This document shows positions 36,634-45,097 of a DNA stretch of 64,000 nt, piece by piece. Each line of letters opens with the position of its first letter. Positions within the stretch are counted from its first letter, which is position 1. The DNA lies in the NCBI GenBank assembly GCA_019038695.1, contig JAHOYZ010000025.1:1-64000 (forward strand), in the 5' to 3' direction. The notes under the pieces were generated by a model. It made no database searches. It was given only the letters and a program-made list of their open reading frames with translations, and was not told where the DNA came from. A program made the translations under genes and the position numbers. Source of the stretch: Candidatus Zixiibacteriota bacterium. Its GTDB lineage: Bacteria; Zixibacteria; MSB-5A5; GN15; FEB-12.

Positions 36634-37311
36634 CTAAGGCTGTGACTTTTCGGCGAAATTGCGAGCAACGCGTTTGTACAACTCCGTCGACTCGTATTTC
36701 TCCTCAATGACACCGAGTTGAGCACGTGCCTGCTCAATGTCTCCAACCAACAGATAGTTGCGTACGGCACCAGCAAGATAGTCGCCCTCTAGAGGGCCAT
36801 CTTCAAATGCGGCGGCCGCTTCAACAAAGTTGGTGGCAGCTTCGGCGAACTGAGCCTGATTCTCATAGACCGATGCCAATCCGGCCATTGCCGCTGATCG
36901 ATTGAGAGGATTGTCATGGAACTGAGCAATGTACATCTCCCAATACCGAATTGCCTCGGGATAGTTGCGAGTCTCGAAGTTGATATTGCCTAAAGCGTAA
37001 ATACTCTTCTCAAGTAATCCTTTGTCCGAAATCGTTTCGATCGCTTGCGTCAGGCTAGCCAATGCCACCTGTAGATTCCCGCTCCGATATTCCATCATAG
37101 CCCGGGCATAAGAATCGGATTCCCGAAGGGCTGCCTCTTTCTGGCTGTCCAAATAATAGGCTCCAGCAACACCAATGAGGATGACCACCACAATGCCGAT
37201 CACCAGGAATTGCCAGTTGTCCGACACATGCTGCCGGGAACTCAAGACAAAAGTTGTGAACTTGTCTTCTTTGATCTGTCTTTTGGTCAGTTTGACCTTG
37301 CCGTCATACAT
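36634..37311 (-). CDS. Membrane-anchored TPR protein (YfgM-like)
   Basis: 225 residues: a basic cytoplasmic N-terminus (KVKLTKRQIKEDKFTTF), one membrane helix (about 35-52, FLVIGIVVVILIGVAGAYYL), then four TPR-like units such as SIYALGNINFETRNYPEAIRY. The layout resembles YfgM, a periplasmic chaperone co-factor of the SecYEG/PpiD complex. The identity is by layout, not by a unique motif. It lies upstream of the GH57 gene with 31 bases between and could share its transcript. Confidence 0.7.
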   Translation of the reverse strand: MYDGKVKLTKRQIKEDKFTTFVLSSRQHVSDNWQFLVIGIVVVILIGVAGAYYLDSQKEAALRESDSYARAMMEYRSGNLQVALASLTQAIETISDKGLLEKSIYALGNINFETRNYPEAIRYWEMYIAQFHDNPLNRSAAMAGLASVYENQAQFAEAATNFVEAAAAFEDGPLEGDYLAGAVRNYLLVGDIEQARAQLGVIEEKYESTELYKRVARNFAEKSQP

Positions 37312-37370
37312 TCAATACTCTCCAGCAATAACTCTCTATAGATTATCGGCAATCCACGGATGCGGGTTAG

Positions 37371-37408
37371 AAAAAAAACACAGCGGGTGCCCCGGTTGGG
37401 TCACCCGC
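37371..37408 (-). terminator. Rho-independent terminator of the FadL-like gene
   Basis: Minus strand: GCGGGTG-A-CCC, AACC, GGG-G-CACCCGC with one mismatch, then TGTG and a run of eight T. It lies about 14 bases after the FadL-like stop codon. Confidence 0.85.
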
Positions 37409-37422
37409 CCGAAAAACTCCAT

Positions 37423-38820
37423 CTAGAAATATCCAGTAAACATCAGATTGAGATGATGATCTTTGCTATTGATGCTAAAAAATCCATATTCGTCATAATC
37501 AAAAGAGCTGTAAGTGTAAGCGGCATCAAGATGAATCTGCTCCCACCAAATACCAGCGCCAAGTGACATGGTGGTGCGCCCTGTCCGGGACTTCGTTCCT
37601 TCGGCATTGTAACTGGGCAAAATCAGCGGAACATACCCAAACCCAGCTCGCAAAGGAATCCGTCCAATGGATGACTCCATCATGTATTCACCACCCAGTC
37701 GGAGATGAAACACATCGTCCCACTCAGGATCTCTCTCGTCAAAAAACTCAGTATTCTCACCACCGGGATCGAGGAAGAGCGAGTCTCGGACATCTATCTT
37801 CGAGTTCCCGAATGAGCGTAACTCACCGTCCGCAGCCAGAGTTAGCTTGTCGGTCGGTCGGTACGCAACACCAGCAGCGACAATCCACGGAACATCATAC
37901 TTGATAAGGTTATCATCAAAATAAAGGGTGTCAGTAATATTGTCAACCGGTAGCCCATTGATCTTATTTATGATGTACAACGAACGACCGGTCTTGGCAT
38001 TGAGCGAGAACGGAGTCCTTATGATACCACCGAAGTCGAACTTCTCGCCGCTATACTTGACCCCCAGAGTAAAGTTGAAACCTGAGAATTTGGTGGAATC
38101 AAGACTCTGGACAGTCAAAACCATCTGACGGGTCTGCCCGTCAACAGGATCCATGTGAGGTTCCGACAGGGACAACTGCCGCCAATCTCGAATCATCGTA
38201 CCAGAATAAATATTTAAAGCCACTCCAGCGGCAAAATTGCCGAACACTCTGGTTCCAGCCCCAAACGAAATCGACTCCAAACCACCACTTAGTTCTGTCT
38301 CTCTGTTTTCTTCAAACGGGATAGTATCGATTATGTACTGAGTCCGCCCTTCAACATCGAGAGGAATACGGTTGATGACTATTGAATTCATGGACAAGAG
38401 AATAGGCAGGTATTCATTAGAATTGCGGGTAAAACTGACAGAACCCACAAACTGGTGTCCTTTGACTCGAAGTGGAGCCACAAAGTTCATTGCTGATACC
38501 GAAGAGAAGGAACCACTGTGAACCCGGGTATCATCGCCAATCGTAATTATCGTGCTGGACTCTCCACGCGGCCTCAACGAACTCCACGCAAGAGAGATGA
38601 TCGGCTTCTCCAGTCCGTACAGACCAGCGGGATTCCAGCTTCCGGCGGTAACATCATCGGACACGGCAAGGAAAGCATTCCCCATCCCTTCGGCCCTGGC
38701 ACCACCACCAGTAAACTCAAGTCGATAGGGCTCAGGGTTCACCTGGCTGAAGCCCTGCCCTAATCCGGACACGGCCAACAACAGTACAATTGTAACACTT
38801 CTGACAATCAACGACGTCAT
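37423..38820 (-). CDS. FadL/OmpP1-like outer-membrane protein
   Basis: 465 residues from ATG 38820 (MTSLIVRSVTIVLLLAV, signal peptide), with AAGGAG nine bases upstream; a longer frame from 38898 is not needed. The mature protein starts FTGGGARAEGMGNAFLAVSDD, WNPAGLYGLEK, matching the hydrophobic-substrate porin (FadL/TodX/OmpP1) start. The rest is antiparallel beta strands ending AYTYSSFDYDEYG and NLMFTGYF. It shares the GARAxGMGxAxxAVSDD motif with the PorV-like protein at 29309, so the two belong to one broad barrel group. The substrate is unknown. Confidence 0.8.
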   Translation of the reverse strand: MTSLIVRSVTIVLLLAVSGLGQGFSQVNPEPYRLEFTGGGARAEGMGNAFLAVSDDVTAGSWNPAGLYGLEKPIISLAWSSLRPRGESSTIITIGDDTRVHSGSFSSVSAMNFVAPLRVKGHQFVGSVSFTRNSNEYLPILLSMNSIVINRIPLDVEGRTQYIIDTIPFEENRETELSGGLESISFGAGTRVFGNFAAGVALNIYSGTMIRDWRQLSLSEPHMDPVDGQTRQMVLTVQSLDSTKFSGFNFTLGVKYSGEKFDFGGIIRTPFSLNAKTGRSLYIINKINGLPVDNITDTLYFDDNLIKYDVPWIVAAGVAYRPTDKLTLAADGELRSFGNSKIDVRDSLFLDPGGENTEFFDERDPEWDDVFHLRLGGEYMMESSIGRIPLRAGFGYVPLILPSYNAEGTKSRTGRTTMSLGAGIWWEQIHLDAAYTYSSFDYDEYGFFSINSKDHHLNLMFTGYF

Positions 38821-39235
38821 GCGTTCGATCTCCTTATGGCAATAACAACACTTACTATCAATCCTATAGACGCACCAACAGCGCAAAGTAATTAACAAAT
38901 ATATTGTGGATCGGTAAGCGTGTCAAACACTTTCGTTGTTATTTTCCAGTCATATCTCGTTGTCTTGCATGGATTTATCAATTTAGCTATCCGGCGACAG
39001 TTATCATGACAACACAAAAAAGATGATATTAACATTCCGAAATCACATTTCTGCGCCACTTCCTGACCCGTGACCGCTTGCAACCAGACCCTGGATCGTG
39101 TATTATTGGCTACTGGGAATTAGTCCGAGACGGCCGAGGTAATGATCGGGATCTGGTTGTAATCGGATCCGAAACCACAAGGTACTCCGTTTGGGATGAC
39201 TAGTCGGTAACACTTAGTAGTGATTGGATTAACCG
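38821..39235. other. Intergenic region, divergent promoters expected
   Basis: 415 bases between the FadL-like and PspC genes. The 5' half is AT-rich and contains the AAGGAG site for FadL. I see no gene; a 63-codon minus-strand frame ending in it is not protein-like. A GC-rich block near 39115-39190 shows no clear hairpin. Confidence 0.5.
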
Positions 39236-39430
39236 ATGAGCAAAAAATTGTATCGATCAGTTACAGACCGCAAGATTGCTGGTGTCTGCGGAGGGTTTGG
39301 TAGCTACTTTGAAATCGATCCTACCATAGTACGACTACTCGCAGTAACCTTCGTACTGGCTGGCGGCTCAGGTCTTCTTGCGTATATCATCGCGTGGATC
39401 GTTGTTCCGGAAGAAACTCCCGCAGAGTAG
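39236..39430 (+). CDS. pspC: PspC-domain protein
   Basis: 64 residues, almost entirely a PspC domain: [51 protein letters not shown]. PspC-type proteins are small inner-membrane proteins of the phage-shock or envelope-stress response. No other psp gene is adjacent. Stand-alone copies of this length are common. It is convergent with the antiporter gene. Confidence 0.9.
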   Translation: MSKKLYRSVTDRKIAGVCGGFGSYFEIDPTIVRLLAVTFVLAGGSGLLAYIIAWIVVPEETPAE

Positions 39431-39485
39431 ATGACACTTGATTCCCGTGCTTGATAGCATGTGAGACTGACAGCACCAATGCCCC

Positions 39486-40709
39486 TCACGAGGTTAGCAG
39501 CTTCTTGATCGTCAAACCCTGCACTAGAATCGAGAAAACAACGACCACGTATGTTATTGATACGATTAGATCTCTGGTTTCACCAGGTGCCAACGACAAG
39601 GCCAGAGCGATAGAGATACCCCCCCGCAAACCGCCCCAAGTTAGAATAAGAATCGCATTGTCGCTAAAACTTCGAAACAGCTTCAGACCTGTGATCACTG
39701 ACCAAACACTACCAAACCGCGCAGCCAGAGTCAACGGAATGGCTATCAAGCCAGCCAGCAAATGTGATGTGGCAAAGGAGAGGACCAGAATCTCCATGCC
39801 AATCCAGACAAACAGCACGGCGTTGAGAACCTCGTCGATCAGCTCCCAGAATTTGTCAAGATGCTCACGAGTGGTGTCGGACATAGCCAGATTGCGTCCA
39901 TAATTGCCGATTAGTAAACCTGCCACTACGACCGTGAGGGGACCCGAAGTATGCAAGCCGGAGGCTAGGGCATAGCCACCACAAACCAATGCCAGAGTCA
40001 TTAGCACTTCCACACTGTGATCGTTTACATGACGCAATAGATAGAACGCCGTCCCGCCCAAAACCAGCCCCAGCAGAACTCCGCCGATCGCTTCCTGAAA
40101 AAACATCAACACAACCTGTCCCACCGACAGCGAACCACCGCCGACAGCCACACCAACCAGCATGGTGAAGACCACGATGCCGACCCCGTCATTAAACAGC
40201 GATTCACCAGCGATCTTGGTTTCGAGAGACTTACTGACCTTGACCGATTTGAGAATCGAAAGCACTGCCACCGGGTCCGTAGGCGCAATGAGCGACCCAA
40301 ATATCAGGCAGTAGATAAACGGCAACGACAAATCCAACAACATCAATCCAAAATACATGCCGGTACCGACAATCAGAGTTGTAAGCACCACTCCAAACGT
40401 AGCCAGAGTACTCACTACGAATTTTTGATTGACCAGATCGTAGAGATTGATTTTTAGTGCCCCGGCAAAGAGAAGAAAACTCAGCATCCCCTTCATTAAT
40501 GTCTCACCGAAATCAACGCGGTTCAGAACCCGTGTAACAGGTGTCTCGATATCAACACCCAACGCACTCAATGCGATCAGACCAAGCGAGATCAACAAAC
40601 CAACGACCATCAGACCGATAGCGCTAGGTAACCTGACAAAACGATAGTTAATGTAGCTGGACAGAGCAGCGACAGTAATGAAAACTGCCATGATAGCAAA
40701 GACACTCAT
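39486..40709 (-). CDS. CPA1-type Na+/H+ antiporter (NhaP-like)
   Basis: 407 residues with about 12 transmembrane helices. The N-terminus FAIMAVFITVAALSSYINYR, the region VDFGETLMKGMLSFLLFAG, the ion-binding stretch APTDPVAVLSILKSVKV and the following ESLFNDGVGIVVFTML (ND motif) are typical of CPA1 Na+/H+ exchangers. WGGLRGGISIALALSL is the C-terminal hallmark. It exchanges cytoplasmic Na+ or K+ for H+. Regulatory cytoplasmic domains are absent. The gene is monocistronic, with its start near a short AT-rich gap. Confidence 0.9.
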   Translation of the reverse strand: MSVFAIMAVFITVAALSSYINYRFVRLPSAIGLMVVGLLISLGLIALSALGVDIETPVTRVLNRVDFGETLMKGMLSFLLFAGALKINLYDLVNQKFVVSTLATFGVVLTTLIVGTGMYFGLMLLDLSLPFIYCLIFGSLIAPTDPVAVLSILKSVKVSKSLETKIAGESLFNDGVGIVVFTMLVGVAVGGGSLSVGQVVLMFFQEAIGGVLLGLVLGGTAFYLLRHVNDHSVEVLMTLALVCGGYALASGLHTSGPLTVVVAGLLIGNYGRNLAMSDTTREHLDKFWELIDEVLNAVLFVWIGMEILVLSFATSHLLAGLIAIPLTLAARFGSVWSVITGLKLFRSFSDNAILILTWGGLRGGISIALALSLAPGETRDLIVSITYVVVVFSILVQGLTIKKLLTS

Positions 40710-40818
40710 GGACGGTCAAATCTTCTCCGTAAAACCAACTTGAATATGAGAGGAAGTATAGACTGTAACAAGTTAGATGTAAAGACCCGTTAGCAATGAG
40801 AACCACTAACTGGCACGT

Positions 40819-43722
40819 TTACTTCAGCAGCAGCATCTTCATCGTCTGCTCAAAGTCGTCCGTTTGCAGACGATAGAAATATAAACCACTGGCAACCGTC
40901 CTGCCCGAACTATTGCGCCCCTTCCATTCCAGCTCATGTTGACCGACCTTCTGTTGTCCGTTGACCAGGAGCTTCACTTCCTGCCCAAGAATATTATAGA
41001 TGGTCAGTCGCACATCAGTTGTTCGTTGCAAGTAGTAACTAATCCGGGTAGTTGGGTTAAACGGGTTGGGATAATTCTGGTAGAGCACAAAAGAATGTGG
41101 TAGACCGTCATTGTTTGCATCGTCATCTATAGCAGTTTCTAAATTCGTAACATCCGCCACAGCCCTTCGCAGAGTGCTGATGGCGTTGTCTCGGTCCATA
41201 AACGACAACGGGATATCCATAAAGATGTAGCGATAGTCTGAACCAATATACCGCCAGGCCATCGGCTGACCCTCGGAGAACGGATCATCATCGCCCGAAT
41301 CATAAGTGTACAACACCTCGGTCCCCGGTGTACTAAGGCTAACAAATGACGCGTAAGGTATGCCACTATATGAAGCAAGGGGATCACAATGGCTGGCCGT
41401 CGCAACGGAATCCCAGGTTAGGCTGGGATAGCCAGGCATATTACTTACTGCCCCAACCAGATCACAGATGAACCCGTCAGTATGGGTAAGCAAAGTACGC
41501 GTGGAAACTCGATAGTCAATATGGAAATAATCGTAAAAGGCGTTGTCGTATGTTTCCGGAGTTTCGAGATAATCAAAGGTATCGGGTTCATTATATTCTC
41601 CAAAACGACCGAACACAATCACTTTACCCCCAATTGACATATAGTATGCCAGCGTATCGAGAATTCCTCCCATATTTGGTTCTTCACTAATCACGCCACC
41701 ACGGCCAGATTCGTCGCCAAGAATAATCAGTTCGTAGTCGATCATGTCGTTTAATGCAAGAGTCAAACCCGGCTTGGCACTCACTGCTGAATCCGAATAA
41801 TACAAATAGTCAAATCCTTCCAGAGCCTGGCGCATAAAAACCCCTGTCTCAACTTCATCAACCCAAATTCCCCCCCGAATCGATGACCGATTCACCGCTA
41901 GATACTTACCCACCTCAAGGCTTGCTATGCGGGCAGAGATCGGTTCAACGCCAGTCGTATCGGACCAATTGCCATCGTCATCTACCGCCACAACCAGATA
42001 GTCGTGCAGATAGTCGCCGAGCGTTGGGTCGTAGTCATCGTACTCGGTGTCAGTCGTGGTAGCAATCTCAAGTCCGTCTCGAATAATGGTATAGTGGGAA
42101 AAATCAAGTTCGTTATTGAACTGCTGCCACCTGAGTGTGACACCATCGAACAAAGGCAGAGCTACAAATCCATACGGTGCTCTGGGAAGAACATCCGGGG
42201 TGCCGTGGAGTTCGTCAAAAGCATACGAAGTCTGTCCCTGATCATCAAATGCTTGCACAAAAAACGCGTATTTAGTTCCGTCTACAAGACCCCCCACCAT
42301 CACACTGGTATCACTCAAAGGTACATCAATCAAAGACACCGAAGACGGCGAAATAACAGGATAGTAGCCAACGCGATAATAGTCGATAGGACCCGTAGAG
42401 ATTGGGTGCCATGTCACAAGTTGCGACTGTCCGTCACCGGGTTCCCCTATGGAAACCATATTGACTGGGGGAGGTACATTTATGACGGAATAAGCAGTGG
42501 CTGCGGACGCCTTCACCATACGCGTCATATAGTCGAAGTTAATATAGGTTGTGCTGTCGGAACTTAAATGATAGCGGTTTGAGAAAACGTACTCTTGCAC
42601 AAAGATTACGTCAAATCCGGCATTCTGAAATGGCAGATGATCCGAGCCGATGCTACCACCAAGGTAACCTGTAATTCCCACCAAAGGTTGAGCGAGATCA
42701 TCCCAGAGCAAAGCATACGCTGTCTCGGCTCCATGGTATATATTGGCATTGGCATCGTTCGGTAGATGGCCGATCATATCCATGTTGAGCATGAAGACGA
42801 TATCATCTCCACGGGCCACTGCCTGGTCTACATAATACCCGGATCCAATTATTCCAGATTCCTCAGAATCAAAAGCAATGAGGACAACCGTCATGGGCAG
42901 GTCGTAGTCGTATAGAACTCGCGCTATTTCCAGTACTCCTGCAGTACCTGAACCGTTGTCATCAACTCCGGGACATTCGGGAACGGCATCAAAATGAGCG
43001 CCGATCACAACTTGCTTGTCGGGATACACCGAACCTTCTTTATAGACAATAACATTGTGGCAAGGGACCTCACCACCTCCGATTTGAATGCCTGTGAAGC
43101 TGTCGATCCAAACGGAATCATAGCCGAAAGAGAGAAACTTGGTCTCGATCCAGTCACGGGCGGCGTAGTTGGAATCGGTCCCGGATAGCCGGCGATAGAA
43201 TGCCTCCAAACGATGCAAATACGAATCGAGCGAATCCTGGCTGATCTTGTTGATCAAAGTTTCGAGACCGTCAACCTGGGCAACCCTGGCCGGCAGGTCA
43301 ATCTTCGGAGGTGAGTACTGGATCGAGTAAATGGATCTCCGAATAGGATAAGCATCGATCCGTGGCACACCGAGCGCCTGCTCTGCTCCGGCAATCAGCA
43401 ATAAACGTAACTGATTTTCCTCATACAGGACCGGAAAACGCTCGGCATTGACGCGATCACGTCGATCATCAATCGCCAACTGATCAATCGTAACACTCGA
43501 CCGTAACAACAGTAGATCAAGTCCTGACTCCTCAAGTTGCTTCCGGGTCGCATCACCATTCAGGATGAGATACCCATCGCTAATCTGAAGCAATGGAGCG
43601 ACTCCAAGAGAAGTTGCCTGCCGAGCCTCGTTATGGTCGTGCAGAGTCAACTTGTAGAGTTCATCAGCCCCAGCAGTGATAGCGAGGCCGAGTACGGTCA
43701 GGACGATAACAACTGTTTTCAT
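40819..43722 (-). CDS. Secreted M28 peptidase with FN3 domain and type IX sorting tail
   Basis: 967 residues with signal peptide MKTVVIVLTVLGLAITAGAD. The M28 core holds GAHFDAVPECPGVDDNGSG (zinc ligands His and Asp), AFDSEESGIIGSGYYV (catalytic Glu pair) and GSDHLPFQNAGFD. A central FN3-like domain (near 455-560) and a segment like a glutamine-amidotransferase-like fold (near 640-700) come next. The last 85 residues are a Por-type sorting domain: YQNYPNPFNPTTRISYYL, VRLTIYNILGQEVKLL, GLYFYRLQT. Such tails direct export by the type IX system and are cleaved on the surface. Secreted aminopeptidase for protein nutrition is the likely role. No secretion genes are adjacent, except PorV-like proteins elsewhere in the window. 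Confidence 0.88.
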   Translation of the reverse strand: MKTVVIVLTVLGLAITAGADELYKLTLHDHNEARQATSLGVAPLLQISDGYLILNGDATRKQLEESGLDLLLLRSSVTIDQLAIDDRRDRVNAERFPVLYEENQLRLLLIAGAEQALGVPRIDAYPIRRSIYSIQYSPPKIDLPARVAQVDGLETLINKISQDSLDSYLHRLEAFYRRLSGTDSNYAARDWIETKFLSFGYDSVWIDSFTGIQIGGGEVPCHNVIVYKEGSVYPDKQVVIGAHFDAVPECPGVDDNGSGTAGVLEIARVLYDYDLPMTVVLIAFDSEESGIIGSGYYVDQAVARGDDIVFMLNMDMIGHLPNDANANIYHGAETAYALLWDDLAQPLVGITGYLGGSIGSDHLPFQNAGFDVIFVQEYVFSNRYHLSSDSTTYINFDYMTRMVKASAATAYSVINVPPPVNMVSIGEPGDGQSQLVTWHPISTGPIDYYRVGYYPVISPSSVSLIDVPLSDTSVMVGGLVDGTKYAFFVQAFDDQGQTSYAFDELHGTPDVLPRAPYGFVALPLFDGVTLRWQQFNNELDFSHYTIIRDGLEIATTTDTEYDDYDPTLGDYLHDYLVVAVDDDGNWSDTTGVEPISARIASLEVGKYLAVNRSSIRGGIWVDEVETGVFMRQALEGFDYLYYSDSAVSAKPGLTLALNDMIDYELIILGDESGRGGVISEEPNMGGILDTLAYYMSIGGKVIVFGRFGEYNEPDTFDYLETPETYDNAFYDYFHIDYRVSTRTLLTHTDGFICDLVGAVSNMPGYPSLTWDSVATASHCDPLASYSGIPYASFVSLSTPGTEVLYTYDSGDDDPFSEGQPMAWRYIGSDYRYIFMDIPLSFMDRDNAISTLRRAVADVTNLETAIDDDANNDGLPHSFVLYQNYPNPFNPTTRISYYLQRTTDVRLTIYNILGQEVKLLVNGQQKVGQHELEWKGRNSSGRTVASGLYFYRLQTDDFEQTMKMLLLK

Positions 43723-44208
43723 AATCTCCTTGATTCCAAGTTCTATATAGTATACAGACGAAGCACATGTCTCGTGTGTGCAATATAAGTGATTATTGCA
43801 ATTGGCAAAGGGAAGATTGTGGGGGCACCCGACAGGGTTCTCTCGAAAAGCCGTTCCAAAACCGCAATAGTAGTAGTTGGTTCAGCCTGCGATCATATCC
43901 GAAAATCGGCAGACAAGATAGGGCATCGGGCAGGTAACTAACAAATACCCTCGGCCACCATGAAAACGCTTTACTTATGTGGCGAAACGACTATATTGGC
44001 AGCGTTTTTTTGCAATCTCGCCCGACGGACACCGCTCCACGAGTGAGCATGTGTGAGGATGTGTATTATGAAAATCGCTTTAAAGTCTGCGATAGCTGAC
44101 ATCCAGGGTTCATACCGTGGTGGGGTAGGACATTGTGACTAATATTAACAAATCAATATATGGCTGTTCTCTTTCTGAAAACGGCCGCCAGTCTGCAGGA
44201 AGGAAAGG
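43723..44208. other. Upstream region of the NuoEFG-GltB operon
   Basis: 486 bases divergent between the M28 peptidase and the NuoE-like gene. A bulged hairpin CTG-CGAT...ATCG-g-CAG lies near 43889-43913. TTGGCAGCGTTTTTTTGC near 44000 looks like a sigma-54 box but its spacing is two bases too long. No gene is seen. The NuoE gene has GGAAAGG before its ATG. Confidence 0.5.
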
Positions 44209-45060
44209 ATGAACCCTGACGAGATCACTGCCATAGTGGAACGACATCAAGACGATAGGGGAGCCCTGATTTCTATCTTGGAGGAGATTCAGGCTAAGTA
44301 CAGTTATCTGCCAGAGGCCAGTCTGAGGACGGTGGCGGAGAAGACTGGACGTTCCCTCATAGATGTCTATGGTGTAGCCACTTTCTATAAGGCTTTCAGT
44401 CTTAAGCCTCGTGGAAAACACCTCGTATCGGTGTGCCTCGGAACGGCGTGCCATGTGCGAGGCGGACCGGCCATTGCTCAGGAGTTGGAACAGCAATTGG
44501 GTGTTCGAGCCGGCGACACTACCTCTGACAATGAGTTCACTCTGGAGACGGTGAACTGCCTTGGGGCTTGTGCCCTGGGACCAGTGGTAGTCGTGGACGG
44601 TCGGTATTTCTCCAAAGTCCAGGTCTCCGGTGTATCTGGAATCCTTGACAAAGCCCGCACCGGCCTTGACAAGATTGATATCGCTACCGACGACAGAATA
44701 TTCCCTATTGATGTCAGTTGTGCCAGATGTAATCACAGCCTGATGGATGCCGAGCACCAAATCGACGGTCATCCTTCCATATCGGTAACAGTATCGTTCG
44801 GTCAGAAACATGGCTGGATCAGGATTTCTAGTCTGTGGGGCAGCTACAAGGTCAGCTCCATGCACGAGATTCCCACCGACACTATCCTCCACATATTCTG
44901 TCCACACTGCCACGCCGAACTTATTGGTGGAGGCAGTTGCAGTGATTGTGAGGCCCCGATGGTGCCAATGATAATCCGTGGTGGTGGAGTTGTACAACTC
45001 TGTTCCCGCCGAGGATGTAAAGGTCACATTCTGGATTTGGGTGGGACACCAGTCGACTAA
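44209..45060 (+). CDS. NuoE-like [2Fe-2S] subunit with zinc-ribbon C-terminal extension
   Basis: 283 residues. Residues 1-155 are a thioredoxin-like [2Fe-2S] subunit, as in NuoE and bifurcating hydrogenase HndA. The cluster cysteines are 76 and 81 (VCLGTACHVRGG) and 117 and 121 (NCLGACALGP). The last 125 residues are extra, with three CxxC pairs (171/174, 231/234, 244/247) and C265/C270: zinc ribbons or a further Fe-S site. The subunit passes electrons between NAD(P)H/FMN and Fe-S clusters. The extension is not part of normal NuoE. First gene of the four-gene operon ending at 50573; the next gene starts 37 bases after its stop. Confidence 0.85.
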   Translation: MNPDEITAIVERHQDDRGALISILEEIQAKYSYLPEASLRTVAEKTGRSLIDVYGVATFYKAFSLKPRGKHLVSVCLGTACHVRGGPAIAQELEQQLGVRAGDTTSDNEFTLETVNCLGACALGPVVVVDGRYFSKVQVSGVSGILDKARTGLDKIDIATDDRIFPIDVSCARCNHSLMDAEHQIDGHPSISVTVSFGQKHGWIRISSLWGSYKVSSMHEIPTDTILHIFCPHCHAELIGGGSCSDCEAPMVPMIIRGGGVVQLCSRRGCKGHILDLGGTPVD

Positions 45061-45097
45061 TCGTCGGTAGCGATGTGCTACGAGGAGAAATATAGAG

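Noticed and set aside
40819-43722. Glutamine-amidotransferase-like central segment as a separate gene
   Set aside because: It is continuous in frame with the peptidase and the Por tail, and no internal start or stop is seen.
43985-44010. Sigma-54 promoter before the NuoEFG-GltB operon (TTGGCA...TTGC)
   Set aside because: The distance between GG and GC is 12, not 10, bases, so the site does not fit.
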